A DNA stretch of 64,000 bases from the NCBI RefSeq assembly GCF_001640805.2, contig NC_066835.1:9294227-9358226 (forward strand), in the 5' to 3' direction. Below are positions 1 through 12,104 of this stretch, in pieces. A program made the translations under genes and the position numbers. The notes under the pieces are model-generated. The model saw only the letters and a program-made list of their open reading frames with translations, was not told the DNA's origin and searched no databases. Origin of the DNA: Lates calcarifer (taxonomy: Eukaryota; Chordata; Actinopteri; Centropomidae). Position 1 is the stretch's first letter. Each line of letters begins with the position of its first letter.

Positions 1-290
1 GCTAAGCTAGCAGCGTGGATTGCTGTGGTATTCAAGGTCCTTATGAAGCTAAGTTCTAATAACTTTGGTGATTCTCTTACTTTTCTAGCACCAAACTCAG
101 TCGTGTAGCTGTGTAGTGCTAATTAGCAAATATTAGCATGCTAACAGATTAAGTCAAAAATATTACTTCCTAAACATCAGCATGTTAGCTAAACATCAAT
201 GTGAGACTTGTTAGAACTGCTCGTGTTAACACTTAGCTTATAGTACAGCCTCACAGGGCAACTAATATGGCTGTAGACTCCTAGTCTTAT
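1..290 (-). repeat. Interspersed teleost repeat fragment (antisense copy)
   Basis: The sequence has phrases I recognise from a high-copy perciform repeat. These are a TTAGCATGCTAAC-type stretch, 'cagcctcacagggc', 'atggctgtagactc' and the 'aactttggtgattctc' block that reads in the opposite sense in the copy at about 45420-45960. The left end is cut by the window. The family name is uncertain; recognition is from memory, not a search. Confidence 0.55.
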
Positions 291-875
291 TAAGAGGTTA
301 GTCATCAGAGGACTCCTTGGTGAAGTTCAGAAGTGTTTCTGATCAGTTAAAATGAATGTTGTCATCTGTTGACTCAATAAACAGCATTTTCAATCATAGC
401 CTGTATCAGCAGCAGCCATCAGTGAGCCTGGCTCATTATCACCAAGACAACATATCAATGTCACATTCAGCACACAGAAACTCCACATGCTATAAAACTT
501 AGTCAACAATTACAACAGCTGTCATCTTCTGTTTACTTTCCCAGCCAGTGAACTTTTATACAGGCTGCAGGCGTTGGAACCTAGCAACAGGGATAAAACC
601 TGAGTTTCATGATAAGCATGTATGTATCATGTTAAATCCATAACCTGGTTTCACTTCTCACCTTTTGTGCACACACTGCTCTAACTACAGTATTTCATCT
701 ACCCAGCTGTCCCCAAAGCTGGCCAGTGTTTGTCATTGTCAAGATATACCTCTCATAGCTCGTCAACCTGTTCTGCTTTTGGCACGACACACTGTTTACA
801 GAGTGTTTATCTCAGAGGATTCCCATAACCTGCCCACGCTCTGCTCCTTCTTGCCATATTCCACCCCCTACCCAC
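291..875. other. Downstream part of HEPACAM2 region, no exon recognised
   Basis: I looked on the minus strand for the expected transmembrane exon after the third Ig domain and did not find one. The stretch is probably intron 4 of HEPACAM2. Confidence 0.5.
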
Positions 876-1175
876 CTGTTCCTAAGCTGGCCACCACCAG
901 AGTAAACTGGGCCTCGTCCTGCTTCTGCGTCACATTGTTGAAGGCACGGCACAGGTACTCTTCAGCCTGGGCCAATCTGTAGGACCGCACCTCCAGCCGT
1001 GGTCCCTCAGTGATGACCTGGGTTGAATTGCGGCTCTTGGAGATCCACACGTAGCTGTTGGGTGGGTTGGAATCAGCCTGGCATTCAAAGAAGGCCAGTT
1101 CTCCTGGGTTGATGGTGAACACCTCCCCTGTCCGCAGGCCCTGGCCTGAGTTCACCTCCAGATTGTAGGGGCCAT
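876..1175 (-). CDS. hepacam2: HEPACAM2 exon 4, third Ig domain
   Basis: This 300-bp exon has an acceptor ending cccccacag and a donor gtgggt. It joins exon 3 to give YGPYNLEVNSGQG. It continues with FTINPGELAFFECQADSNPP, YVWISKS and AEEYLCRAFNNVT, then QFTLVVASLGT. Two cysteines and the tryptophan mark a complete Ig domain. It ends in phase 1, so at least one further exon (transmembrane) must follow to the left. Confidence 0.87.
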
Positions 1176-4100
1176 CTGTGGGGGTCAACAGCAGGTTCCA
1201 AGAAACGTGACATGAGATGGTGCTTTATTGTACAGAATGGTTACTTCACTATGAATCATCCCATTCTAATGCACAATAGGGTTAAAGGGGTAAAGGTCAG
1301 AGAAGTGAGCTTTTGACTGCAGGTTCACAGGTCCTAGAGCAGCACATACTCCCCTGACTTAGATTTGGGGTGCCCTTGAAAAAGGCACTGAACCTACCAA
1401 ACTGCTCGAGTGGAGGTGTCATCAAAGTTAGCTGAAAATAAAATGATTCATTTTACGTGGATAAACTATCCCTAACGGATGGGTGACTGAGTATTTCACT
1501 GGTCACATGGCCTGAATTTGTGCAAGGTGTCATTGCTACAATATAAATTCTTACAGTTTTTAGCACCACAGATAGTCATAGACTGTGCTCTTTTGATGAT
1601 GCTACATTTAAGGTTTTTGTCTTCTGCACATCCCTCAATAAATTTCTACTTATTGTACATATACTTATGACTAAACCATTGGTTGGTCTTGCTCAACAAC
1701 AATAGAATCTCACCAGGTCTTATTACAAACAATGAAATAAAACTTAATCATTTCAATCAGTTAATTCCAAACAATTTATATGAAATGACCCCAAGTCTAT
1801 ACATAGACTTCTACATAAATACCAAATAAATACCAAATGATAAAACACTGATAAAAGACTGGAAATGAATAAGACAAACATGATAAACCTGAAGAAGATA
1901 TTTTAACTGTTGGTAGTGTATCTATGCATGCTGCAGGATGCTATTGTATGGTAACACAAACATTCTTTGTTTATGCAAACAGGATTAATGACAGTGCTAA
2001 ATGTACTGGTGGTGCAGTTCTCAGTGCTATGTTACTACTCTATAATGGCACACCCACTTTTTGAACACACTGACTAAAGAGATGAGAAAAAATTAAGAGT
2101 TATAGTTATGTCATAGAGGTAAATGTACTACATCTGTGTGCCCCATCAGTGTATTCACTCCTGTAGAAATAAAAAAAAAGACATTTAAATGAATTCACGG
2201 GAAGATTAGACATAGATTCTCTGAGGTTCAACCTCAGGCTCACACAACCAGGGGAGTTTATCAGTGCATCTACACGCTGTATGGTAGAACAGAGGAGCTC
2301 TGTGAGATTAGTCTGCTCCCATGCAAATATCATTCCCTAACAGCCACGTGTTTTTCTGTTGTCAGTAAGTAGTCTGATTTCACAGAAATTTCCATACAAC
2401 CTAGTACTTCCAGGAGACCAGTGCAAAAGAGGAAATGAAAAAGTAGTTGTATTGTTATTAGTACAGGACGTTTGACAAATAAGATTTTCTTTTAAAACAC
2501 ATCCTACACCCAAATGTTTTAGGGAAACTTTAAGAGACAGTAACTGGAACTGAGCTTCAAAATCTGGGCTATTCTGACCTTGTAATGATAATAGACCTGG
2601 CCAAAATGGTTGCCTTTTTCTACATTGTTGACTTTATGGTATTTCTCTGTTTGATTCACTTAGGCTAATCCTACCAAATAACAAGTTAACAGCTTGTAAA
2701 TAATAAAAAAAATAAAAGGTTCATGATTGTGGCAATGAGGGAGATAAAACCAAATTTGATTCCTGATCCCTGTGATATCAGATGGATATCATGGACTTTT
2801 TGCTATTATCGATCATTTCTTGTGCTCACAGCTCTGACTTCCATGTGAAAGTAGCTGCTGGTCATGAGATGTCAACATCCATCTCCCTACTCTGTTTTAT
2901 AAAACATGTCTTGGTGCAGAGAAAAAGAAGGAGAGGAGGGTACAGGTGGACATATCTACTCACAGTAAACATTGAGTTCCACGCCCCTGCTGTGTCGACC
3001 CCGGCTGACTGGGTTGCTGGCCACACAGCGATAAGTTCCCTTGTCCTCTTTCCTCACAGGAATGATTAATAACGTAGAGTTGCCTTGGGAGAAGTGGTAT
3101 CTGTCACTGGGACCCAACGGGATGTTGTCCCTCAGCCACTGGAACGCGACTCTTGTTCCTCTCTCAACTGAACAAGTCAAAGTTACGTTCGCCTTGTCCT
3201 CAACAACTGCATGGGATGGGTTCTTCTCAATGACTGGAGTGGACACAGGCACTGAGGAAAAAACAAGAAACAATGATACATTTGAGAATGTATCAAATAA
3301 ACATAATAAGCAGATCATCATAACAGGACAGATCAGATGTCGGCACTCACCATCCACTGTCACATGCACAGTTCTCTCCTCCTTAATAACCAGCCCTGTC
3401 TTGTTATGAAACTCTATGTTGAGACTCAGATGATAATCCCCTTCATCGTCCTGGTTTAATTTCTGAATTAGCAAAGAAACATTGGGTTCCTTGAAGAGGA
3501 GGTGGTTGCGGTACATCATGTCAGTGATTGTGGCCTGTTTGGTAAACGTCACCAATGTGGTCCTGGTGCCACTCGGCCTGGTGTGAGACCAAGTTCCCTG
3601 GATCTCAGCGTCGTCCAGTGGAAAGCGTGTCTCCACAGACAGGAGCAGGGATTCCCCTTCAACACCATGATGGACTAATGAAGGGATGTGGATGAAATCA
3701 GAGTGGACCTCTGTGGTGGTGGAGATGATGGGAGATGGACATGAGAGGGACAGAAGCAGAGTTATTGCACAGTTGCTGTTGGGTCATAAGCAACAGGCCT
3801 CATACTGTACATATCAAAGGCTGTTTCAGAAAATGTATATTCCTTTAATTATTCAAAATCATTTGGACATTTTAGGGGTAAACACTCATGGTGCTTCATG
3901 CCCATAGAATGCCTGTTAGATACTGAGAGCATTTCTGCTCCTATATGTTCATTTCTCCCTGTAATCCATAACAAGGTTTGAGATTAATGCCAGTACCAAG
4001 AATTAGGTAATCAATATTCCATAGTAATATCTTTAATAATTTTTAGGTCAAAATGTGTTCACTAGTTCATGGAAAACCTATACTAGCTCCGTTAGATGGA

Positions 4101-4681
4101 GTGACACACTTACAGTTTCAGAGGTAGTGGAAACTGTAATAAAGTTTGCAAAGAAAATACAAGTCATTGTAGTTATTGTGAACAAGGACCGGATGGTTCT
4201 GAAAAGCTAAATTGAACTTTAAAACTGCAATAAATTACTTTTTGGATACTTGGAAACAGAGCAACAAGGTGTACACACACAACACTCACAGAAAATCCAG
4301 CAGATGCGGAGCAGTAAAAGTATTCATGTGGAGTTCTTGTTTCAGGCAACCTGATGAGTTCAGTATCCACTCTAGACTTTAGCTCTGTTTTTGGTCTCAA
4401 CCACCTACTGCCTCTTCATCTCCAATACACTGCACTGTGCTCACTAGCTAGTAGCTCTGTCTGGAGATTACAGTGATGAGAGCTGTAAGACGGAACCAAA
4501 AACAGAAAAGTTGTACAGTGTAAACTAATCCTAATCCTAATCTAATCCAAAACAATGAACTGAAAGACGCTAAAATGCTACATAGAGCTGAAGAAGTTGG
4601 GCGATAATTCTCTGGTTTTTTTTTTTTGTTTTTTTTTGCCACCATAACATAAGGCTTTTTTTCACTGTTTGCATATATCAC

Positions 4682-4720
<39 letters not shown>

Positions 4721-5690
4721 TCCTAATTAATAATATAATTATTAACCAACACTGAAAAATGAATATAGATTGTTGTGATGATATGATCACACTGTGTTGT
4801 CATTTTACAAAAAATTGTAGTCCAAAAAAATGTATTTGACCAAATTATAACTGAAATTTTGTCTACAAACGAAAACCTATCTTGCATATGTTTGCTCATC
4901 ATGAATCATGAATTACAGTGAGTATATATTGTAAAAACATTGTGCTGTTAGGTGGATGGAGTGAGCGTGACTATTTAAAAGATGAACCCAGGTCTGTTTT
5001 GACTGTCTAATCTTATAATCTATATCCTAGTCTTGAAATTGTTCAAGTCCTGCAACTGTTGTGAGTTAATATTGACCCAGCGCTCTACAGAGTGTCATTG
5101 TTGTCAGACAAGGACGAGGTCTGTCTCTTTGATCCCGACTAGTCACAAAACAAACAGCTCAGCTCCTTGGAATAGCTAGATAACTGCTGATCTATTGTGC
5201 TTTGCTGTCTGCTTAAGCTGTGGCTGGTTACCAAGGCAGTTTTTCATAGGCAACAGACTGAAAACAGAACCAGACAATAAAAATGTAATACTTTTACTCA
5301 GCATGATGAAAAGACTAAATTACCCGGTCATTATTTACACACTGTATCTATTCCACAGCCATGTCTTTCTCGTGCCCTTTAATGCAAGTATCATTAATAT
5401 TTCATCTGAGCTTTAACCTGACTGTGCCATTTGGCAGGAATATTTGAGAACAAGTTAATTTTCTAAGTGCGAGGTGGATTGGTGGATTGTGTTTGAACAC
5501 CAGGTTGAGTGAAGCGGCAGCATGTGAGTAGGATGTGCTACTGTGAAACAAACTCACTACAACCTCTCACTTTTTGTTCACAGTAATCTCCTTTAACTTC
5601 CCGTTCCTCTTACTTGTGTCACTTTGTCTCACTTATGACCGTGTATGTTCTCTTCCTTTGTTGCAGCATTAAAGGCCTGACTGGATAATG

Positions 5691-5730
<40 letters not shown>

Positions 5731-6828
5731 ATGTATGTGTGTGTGTGTGAGAGAGAGTAGCAGGAGTGTGCCTGTGTTTACAACAGCTGAGATCCGGTGA
5801 AAAGGAAGAATGAGGAGGAGTGTGCCGAGCCCGCTCCTCCACTGTTGTCCCCAAACAGCACAGATATTGTTGCGGTGATACTGAGCAGATTACGGTGACA
5901 ATGGTCTTTGAGGTGAGAGGATATCATGCGTACACACACACACATACACACACACACACACTTTCAAACAAGTACATGTGGAGACCCACAAACACCTGCC
6001 TCTTATCACCCTCACACACATCCAAGTTGTTTGGATACTAAATAAAGTCACCCAGTGCGTGTCCGAACGCCACCATCTTCTGTCCTCCTTGAGATAAGAC
6101 AAACAGTGCTCCTTGTGGAAGGTTGATGATACAAACATCAAACCGGGGAGGGGGGGGGGCTACTTTTGAGGGGACTTTACTGTTAGATTTATCTGGTCAT
6201 GTGAGAGACACTGGTACGTGTCTGTTATCACTGAGTCACAGAGCTGTGGCCTAGGTCACTTCTTCTTTCCATGGACCCTGTCTTCATGTACTTTACTTAG
6301 CAGCCAACAATGGAAGAAAAGCTAATTCTGTAAAGTCACACAGTGATGACTATGGAAAAGGACATTCAAAACAAACAAGACAGACTCTAAGGAACATGTT
6401 TAAGACTCATATTTAAAAACGGCTGCGCAGAGGTTGAAGTACTTGAGTGTAAAAATCTTGTCCAACTTAGACTTTACAATATCAGTTGAACTTTTTTTGA
6501 ATTAGCTTCTCCAGAGGATCCGATTTTTTCCTTTTTCAATTTTGCAACCCAGTTTCATTACTGCTTCCCTGCTTTAAAGACTAAGGATTTCACAAGGTTT
6601 CAGTGAACATTTTGTTTCTCTGCGCCACAAAAAAAAAACTTCCTCAACTGACACCTTATTTTTACCCTGCCAACCAAGCAAACACAGCAACCACAGCAAC
6701 TGCTATAGCAAAACACTGACAACTCAAGCACAACATCGACACCACGACGCCTCAAACGCACAGCGCTCACCTGTTAGGACGAACAGGACAGAGCAGATGT
6801 AGAGCGCTGTTCTTCCTGTGGCCTCCAT
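876..6828 (-). CDS. hepacam2: HEPACAM2-like Ig-superfamily adhesion protein, 5' part (four exons)
   Basis: Spliced gene on the minus strand, joining 6828-6771, 3710-3351, 3251-2964 and 1175-876. Together these encode about 335 residues. The order is a hydrophobic signal peptide (residues 1 to about 19), a V-type Ig domain, a C2/I-type Ig domain with cysteines in TLTCSVE and GTYRCVAS, and a third Ig domain with FFECQAD and YLCRAF. All introns are phase 1, as is usual for Ig genes. Several N-glycosylation sequons are visible (NVS, NKT, NVT, NST). The first Ig domain lacks both canonical cysteines, which I recall as also true of HEPACAM-family V domains. Human HEPACAM2 is a single-pass membrane glycoprotein of about 460 residues, linked to Golgi and centrosome function. 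The transmembrane and cytoplasmic exons are missing here and probably lie beyond the left edge. The paralogue HEPACAM is the alternative; linkage to CDK6 and FAM133 favours HEPACAM2. Confidence 0.85.
1176..2963 (-). other. hepacam2: HEPACAM2 intron 3
   Basis: AT-rich intron sequence between the second and third Ig exons. No coding exon, RNA gene or recognisable mobile element was seen. Confidence 0.7.
2964..3251 (-). CDS. hepacam2: HEPACAM2 exon 3, second Ig domain
   Basis: This 288-bp phase 1-1 exon has acceptor tttttcctcag and donor gtgagt. It encodes a full Ig domain: VPVSTPVIEKNPS, then NVTLTCSVE, then the tryptophan in FQWLRDN, then KEDKGTYRCVASN, closing with GVELNVY. Both disulfide cysteines and the core tryptophan are present. 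Confidence 0.9.
3351..3710 (-). CDS. hepacam2: HEPACAM2 exon 2, V-type Ig domain
   Basis: This 360-bp exon has a phase 1 acceptor (caccaccacag) and a donor gtgagt. It encodes EVHSDFIHIPSLVHHGVEGE, the W-containing strand GTWSHTRP, and the DEGDYHLSLN strand, ending in VHVTVD. The positions where Ig domains normally carry disulfide cysteines are occupied by valine (LLLSVE) and by a residue in YHLS. The hydrophobic pattern still fits a V-set fold. Confidence 0.85.
4688..4716. repeat. (TG)n microsatellite
   Basis: Uninterrupted TG tract flanked by TA repeats, in HEPACAM2 intron 1. Confidence 0.95.
5692..5757. repeat. (TG)n/(GA)n microsatellite
   Basis: Long TG tract, short interruption, then TG and GA, in HEPACAM2 intron 1. 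Confidence 0.95.
5932..5961. repeat. (CA)n microsatellite
   Basis: CA tract with one TA interruption, in HEPACAM2 intron 1. Confidence 0.95.
6771..6828 (-). CDS. hepacam2: HEPACAM2 exon 1, start codon and signal peptide
   Basis: The reverse complement reads ATG then MEATGRTALYICSVLFVLT, a short N-region followed by a hydrophobic core. It ends in a consensus donor (CTAACAG followed by gtgag). One base is left over (phase 1) and joins exon 2 in frame. The start has G at -3 and G at +4. Another ATG lies five bases upstream in a different frame. Confidence 0.8.
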
Positions 6829-7097
6829 GGCATCTTATCCTCTAGGGATGTGTGAGGACTTCTGACAGGCAGGGCAGGCAGGGAGTGAGGGATGGAGGAA
6901 GGAGGAGAGGAGTGGAAGAGAAAGAGGTGGAGGAAGAGGAGGAGAGAAATGTGACTGGTTGTGGTGACAACATTTGCCAGGGAAATAAGAGGAGCTAGCT
7001 TTAGCCCTGCATGCGTCCAGGCCCCTCCCATGTGACACCAGGAAGAAGAAGAGGTCCACCTGGCAGAGAGATAGCACAGTGTGGTCCTCTCTCTCTC

Positions 7098-7099
<2 letters not shown>

Positions 7100-7136
<37 letters not shown>
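7100..7136. repeat. (CA)n microsatellite
   Basis: Lies about 270 bp upstream of the HEPACAM2 start codon, in its 5' flank. Confidence 0.95.
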
Positions 7137-7139
<3 letters not shown>

Positions 7140-8414
7140 CTGCCCTAAGGCTGAGAGTTGCACTCTGTCAAAGAGAAACTGAGACATAAAACTGTAAAAG
7201 GATAGTTGAGAGCATAATGGAAACTGTTTCTTTACATTATCACACACCAGCTGTCTGCTGCTTCAGTCCCTCAGGCTGTGAAACAAAGAAAAAGCAGACA
7301 GACAGAGAGCTTTTAACTGCTAACGGCATGCAGTTTGGTTAAGTTACATAGCTTTCAGAATGGTTCACAATCAGTTATTCTGTCTGTAATGATTTTGAGA
7401 GCAAGAAACGTGGAGGACAAAAAGACGAAGAGACCGATACTCGGGTGAGGAATGTTGTTCTGACACCGACACGTATTTCTGACCTTTCAGATGCCTTCAG
7501 GACACAGACTATCGTCAAGGTCATTTTAATATTATTTTTCAGCCCTCAAGGAGAAATTGTGGATGAAAAATTATTCTGAGGCAGACAAATCAGTACATAA
7601 TTCTTGTCTCCAAACACCCTGACAAAGACGTGTTTGTGCCGACCGTCGGTTAGAGTCGTTTTTCAATTCCTTTTCCTATGAAGAAACTGGGTTTGTTTGT
7701 TTCTGCTTCAGATGCTACGGGGCAGCATCCATTCTGATCATTTATAAAATAATTTCTTGTCTTGACTCATTCTGCTGATACAGAAAACAGCAGAACACAC
7801 AAAGTAGTCACCTTTTGAACACTTAAACACTCACTACGTCCCCTCAGTGACTTGTGCTAAAGAGTTTTTTCTGCATGGTCATCCTCTGAAAGGATGTGGT
7901 GAAACTTAGGACTGAACTGCAGAGTAAATGAATCAGGCCATTGTAGGCTGTGTAAATGAGTGCCTGGTTTGGTGATGGCACCATTAAAAGAAAGTGATTA
8001 TTTTCTCTGCTGTCAAGCACTCCATCATGGGATGCCCATTTGCTGAGAAAACTAAGGACAATGCTTAATGGTTATAATTGAGGTTTTTATATCACATCAA
8101 TTCAGTGTTTGTTGGTCAGAGCACATGATGGAGACATAGAGTCATCTGTTCGTCTTCTAAGAAACAGATTATGCCCACCATTTGATAAATTATCTTAGAT
8201 TCATAAAATTAAAGCATTACAAATGATCTCAGTTAAATATTCCACACTTAAAATAATCTGTTTCTGTTCCACTATAAGAAAAAAGTGTAAAAGTACTATT
8301 GTATTTATTCCTTATTTGCTACCTTTCACTTTATGAAGCCACTGAACCTGCAAGTTTCCTCTTCACCTTTAGATGGGGTCAGTGCATCATCTACTAGACA
8401 AAGTCTGCCATGCC

Positions 8415-8535
8415 GTGGCTCTGAGGTAGTGGTTCCTTACCATTTTGTGCTTGTGACCCTTTAAAGTGAAACAATGTCTAGTTACAACCCCAAGAAACTG
8501 GTTGCATATGTCTGAGTTTCGAGCAGAGAGGTGAT
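8415..8535. repeat. SINE-like 'GTGGTTCC..TTGTGACCC' fragment
   Basis: 'gtagtggttccttaccattt' and 'cttgtgaccctttaaagtga' match a widespread teleost short repeat recalled from memory. It is short and diverged. Confidence 0.4.
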
Positions 8536-9639
8536 ATTCCCTTCGATGAAATAGCCTATAGAGGCCTGCGGAGGCATAACAATGCAACCTTTCACAATAA
8601 AAGATGTCAAAAATAATGATAATAATATATGTAGCAGACAACATTATATTATCTCATGGCCCTTCAGACTTACCCCATGATGTCTTCAAGGAACCACTCC
8701 TTCATGGTATTGTGTGGCTATGGTAGATCTTAATATTTACTTGACTTTATTGACTGTGATACATACATACAGTTTCGACTATCCTTTCTTTCAGGTCCTT
8801 TTCTGTTTATATAAAATTACACAGTGTTTCATATGATCACACTATGAAGAATATATGGGTCCTGTCCAGTGAAAACTGCGTATGTCCAGATTTTGTGAGC
8901 TGAATGGTGTGTATTAGATTATCTGAAAAAAATGCATCATCACAAAGCTGGAAAATATTTCTGAAAGCTGGAGAGTTGACCTTTGGCAATACATGTTTTT
9001 TAAAGGACAAGACAATATATAATATCACAGCGCTCTGATGCCCTTCCCTGTTATTTAAGACTTTTATGTCTGTCCTTCAACTTAGGTCCCTCCATTTAAG
9101 AGCACTGATGAGCAACAAAAACATTACACCACAGCATGTGAAATGTTGTCTATTTTCATTCAAAAAGGAACAACATATTACCATAAGACTGAGGAATATT
9201 GAGAAACAAGAAGTGCTTACCTAATTGGGTGAAGATGTTTTGGCTCACACCCTGACCTTTTGCTTTGGTACCCTCTGCATGACTGATGAGGAAGAAAAGT
9301 ACATCCACCCCATGAACTGGGGTCAGCCCAGTATCTAATTCTTCCTCAACAGCGGTGTGGATGTTCAGTTGTGACAGAAAGTTTCACGTGTCTCCTCAGT
9401 GAGAGGCTTTGGTCTGCAAAATTTAGCAATCCCTGACCCCATGCTCTTCCTCTTGCATTATTATGAATGAAACAATCAGTGGGAGCTGCCTGAAGTCAAG
9501 TGGATTTTAATTGGTCTGGCCTGGTCTAGTTTGGCACAGCGCGTCCAATAAGTTTTGGTACAGTACGGTAAAGCCTTTTTGGGACCACCCCTTCCAAAAC
9601 CAGGACACAGCAGCTGAGTGACACACCCACACCCACATA

Positions 9640-9643
<4 letters not shown>

Positions 9644-9678
<35 letters not shown>
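9644..9678. repeat. (CA)n microsatellite
   Basis: CA tract preceded by CCCACA-type imperfect copies. Confidence 0.95.
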
Positions 9679-9681
<3 letters not shown>

Positions 9682-11078
9682 ACTTCAAATGGGGGCCCTC
9701 TTGCTGTGCTAAAACATGTCACATTTTCCGTTTTCAGCCTCCCAGCCCATGTCTGTGACTGTTGCCACATTTTGCCACAACTCAGCTCCTCTGGATTCTT
9801 CGCCTCCTGCTGCCTCCTACTCCTCCTCTACCTCACTGTCATCACGTATCATCATGTCCTCCTTATTCTCGTGGTACTAATCATCTTAATCAAGTTAGCT
9901 TTGATGAATTACACCCACCTAAACTCCTCCTCACTCTCTTTCACTTTGCCCAACTCCTTTTGTATCATGTTCTCTCCTCCCCAACCCCTGTGTCTGTCCT
10001 CTCCTTGCCTCTGTATCTCCCTCTCCTTTTGATCCTTCCTTTCCTCCTCTTTCATTCTCCCTCTCTTCTAGCAGCCTTGGCCTCCAGCTGCAGACACTCA
10101 GAGCAGACACAGCACACTAGCCCACATCAAGGCCACACTATTGGCACACGTGTGTGCATGTGTGTGTGTGTGTGTCTGGAGCAGTCGTTACAGTGGGGCC
10201 ACATAGGGTGTGAGTGGCCTACTGTGATATACTGTAGAGCTCCCATACATATTCTTTTCTCAGTCCACTGAATGTGTGGGTTTTTTTTTTTTTTTTACAA
10301 CTGTAGCTGAGTTAAAGGGCCTCTTGCTTTTGTCAGCAGGGATGCTGAAGTGCAGGATGAACCTACATATGACACTGCGAGCGCTCACCTATGTAGAACA
10401 CCAATTCAAGTCATATGGAAGAGTAATTCACTGGAGAGGCCAGCGCTCATACTCTCATGCACGTAATCAGTAAGTGTGCAACAAAAACGAGAAGCTGGCA
10501 CATACAGTTGAGCCTTTGAGGTTGTTGATAAGAGGATGTCACGCCTCAGATGACAGCCTGAAATGCTTTTTGGCTTCAGAGGTAGAGAAGTTAGCTATAT
10601 AGCTGAGAAAGAACACGAGACATAGAGAGCAAGAGAGTGGGGTTAAGTGGAGCTGTGAGGAAGCAAAAAAAAAAGAAAGAAAGAAAGAAAATGGGGCGGG
10701 GATGTCTGCTTGGCCTGTGAGTGATTTGATTGGATGACAAAGTTTCATTCACACACAAAGATTTATAACAGTGGGAAATGCAGAATGTTGAACACACACA
10801 CTGCACAGTGTGTGTGCGCACATGTGTGTGGGTGTATGCAGTTCATGTTTTTCCCTTATGCTCGCATGTGTGCAATGTTTTTTGTTGTTTTTTTTTTTTT
10901 ACTGCTGCACCATTGAACCCTTGTATCTCTCTCTCTGTGGATCTGACTGTAATTGCCTAAGTAAGCACCTTGACTTCATGAACCAAGTGTCTGACCTAGA
11001 GTGTGTAAGGCTGAGTCAGTGCCTTAGCTTTCTCCACCCTGAACTGCCATTGTCAGTCAAAACAGTGTGAGAGTTTGA

Positions 11079-11104
11079 TGTGTGTGTGTGTGTGTGTGTG
11101 TGTG
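11079..11104. repeat. (TG)n microsatellite
   Basis: Uninterrupted TG tract in the intergenic region. Confidence 0.95.
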
Positions 11105-11214
11105 CTTCCTCTGCATTAAACACGTCTGACCTCTGTCTACATGTGTCCTATAGTAAACATGCTTCTACAGGCACATTTGTATGTCTTCCTTTAGTACATG
11201 TATCCAGCTGCCTC

Positions 11215-11216
<2 letters not shown>

Positions 11217-11259
<43 letters not shown>
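11217..11259. repeat. (TG)n microsatellite
   Basis: Uninterrupted TG tract in the intergenic region. Confidence 0.95.
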
Positions 11260-11260
<1 letters not shown>

Positions 11261-11504
11261 ACTGTGCGTCTGGTGGCAGGAGCCTCACCCCTTTAACGCA
11301 TTCCACTATCTTGCGCCCACGCACTTGCCATGTGACCTGCAGTCAATGACAGGAAATAAGCCGATGTCAAATCCTGCTGCCTGCAACGCAGATCCTCTTC
11401 TGCTTCCAGTCAAACACTCAGCTTTGTGTGCTCAAAAACACACCCACAGCACAGAGCTTTGTGTAAAATCTATAGGAGGAACATACTGTAGCTGCATTTT
11501 TACC

Positions 11505-11508
<4 letters not shown>

Positions 11509-11556
<48 letters not shown>
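11509..11556. repeat. (CT)n(TG)n compound microsatellite
   Basis: CT tract passing directly into TG. Confidence 0.95.
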
Positions 11557-12064
11557 ATGCACATTTCCCCCCTTCTGTCACTACTATTCCTCCTTGAATA
11601 ATCACTTTCCTAATTCAAGAAAAATGCTGTGAATATGACTGAGCACATACTTCTTTAAATACTCAGAGCACTGAGTGTACATTCACTACAGCACATGTGA
11701 CACGGTGGCTGTCAATGGCAGGTGTAACACTGATAACAACTTTCCTCAACAGTTGTGTTTACATAGTTGACACCCATTTACACACAGAGGCATATTATCT
11801 TGTTTCCTGTTCTCCGGTCTAAAGTTTCTAGGAGTGATTAAAAATCAGAGGTTCTTACTCAGAACAGACACCGCTTTGAGACACTGGGGCAACACAAAGA
11901 AAAACTTTAGACTTCGAATATGAAAAGTGTCTACTTCAGACATGACTAAGTAAAACGTTTCTGCAGTGAGAAGTGTATATTTACTAAACCAGAGAAATGA
12001 AAGTGCACAGTTATTCCACTGCAGAAATTACTTTTTAATTAATTCTGAAGCAGCATTTCATCCA

Positions 12065-12104
12065 ACACACACACACACACACACACCACACACACACACA
12101 CACA
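12065..12104. repeat. (CA)n microsatellite, one interruption
   Basis: Two CA tracts separated by CCA. Confidence 0.95.

Larger units (their letters stand above)
3711..6770 (-). other. hepacam2: HEPACAM2 intron 1
   Basis: Non-coding DNA between the signal-peptide and V-domain exons. It holds TG/CA microsatellites near 4688, 5692 and 5932 and a short G run near 6149. No exon or convincing transposon was recognised. Start near 4112: a small inverted repeat (acagtttc and gaaactgt) of no clear meaning. Confidence 0.7.

Noticed and set aside
6774..7247. 157-codon minus-strand open frame over the HEPACAM2 start
   Set aside because: Its middle is poly-Cys/Val from the CA microsatellite, and its end overlaps exon 1 in the wrong frame. 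It is a shadow, apart from the upstream ATG noted separately.
9762..10271. 169-codon plus-strand open frame, leucine/serine/proline-rich
   Set aside because: It is the translation of a pyrimidine-rich tract with a TG repeat; no coding signature.
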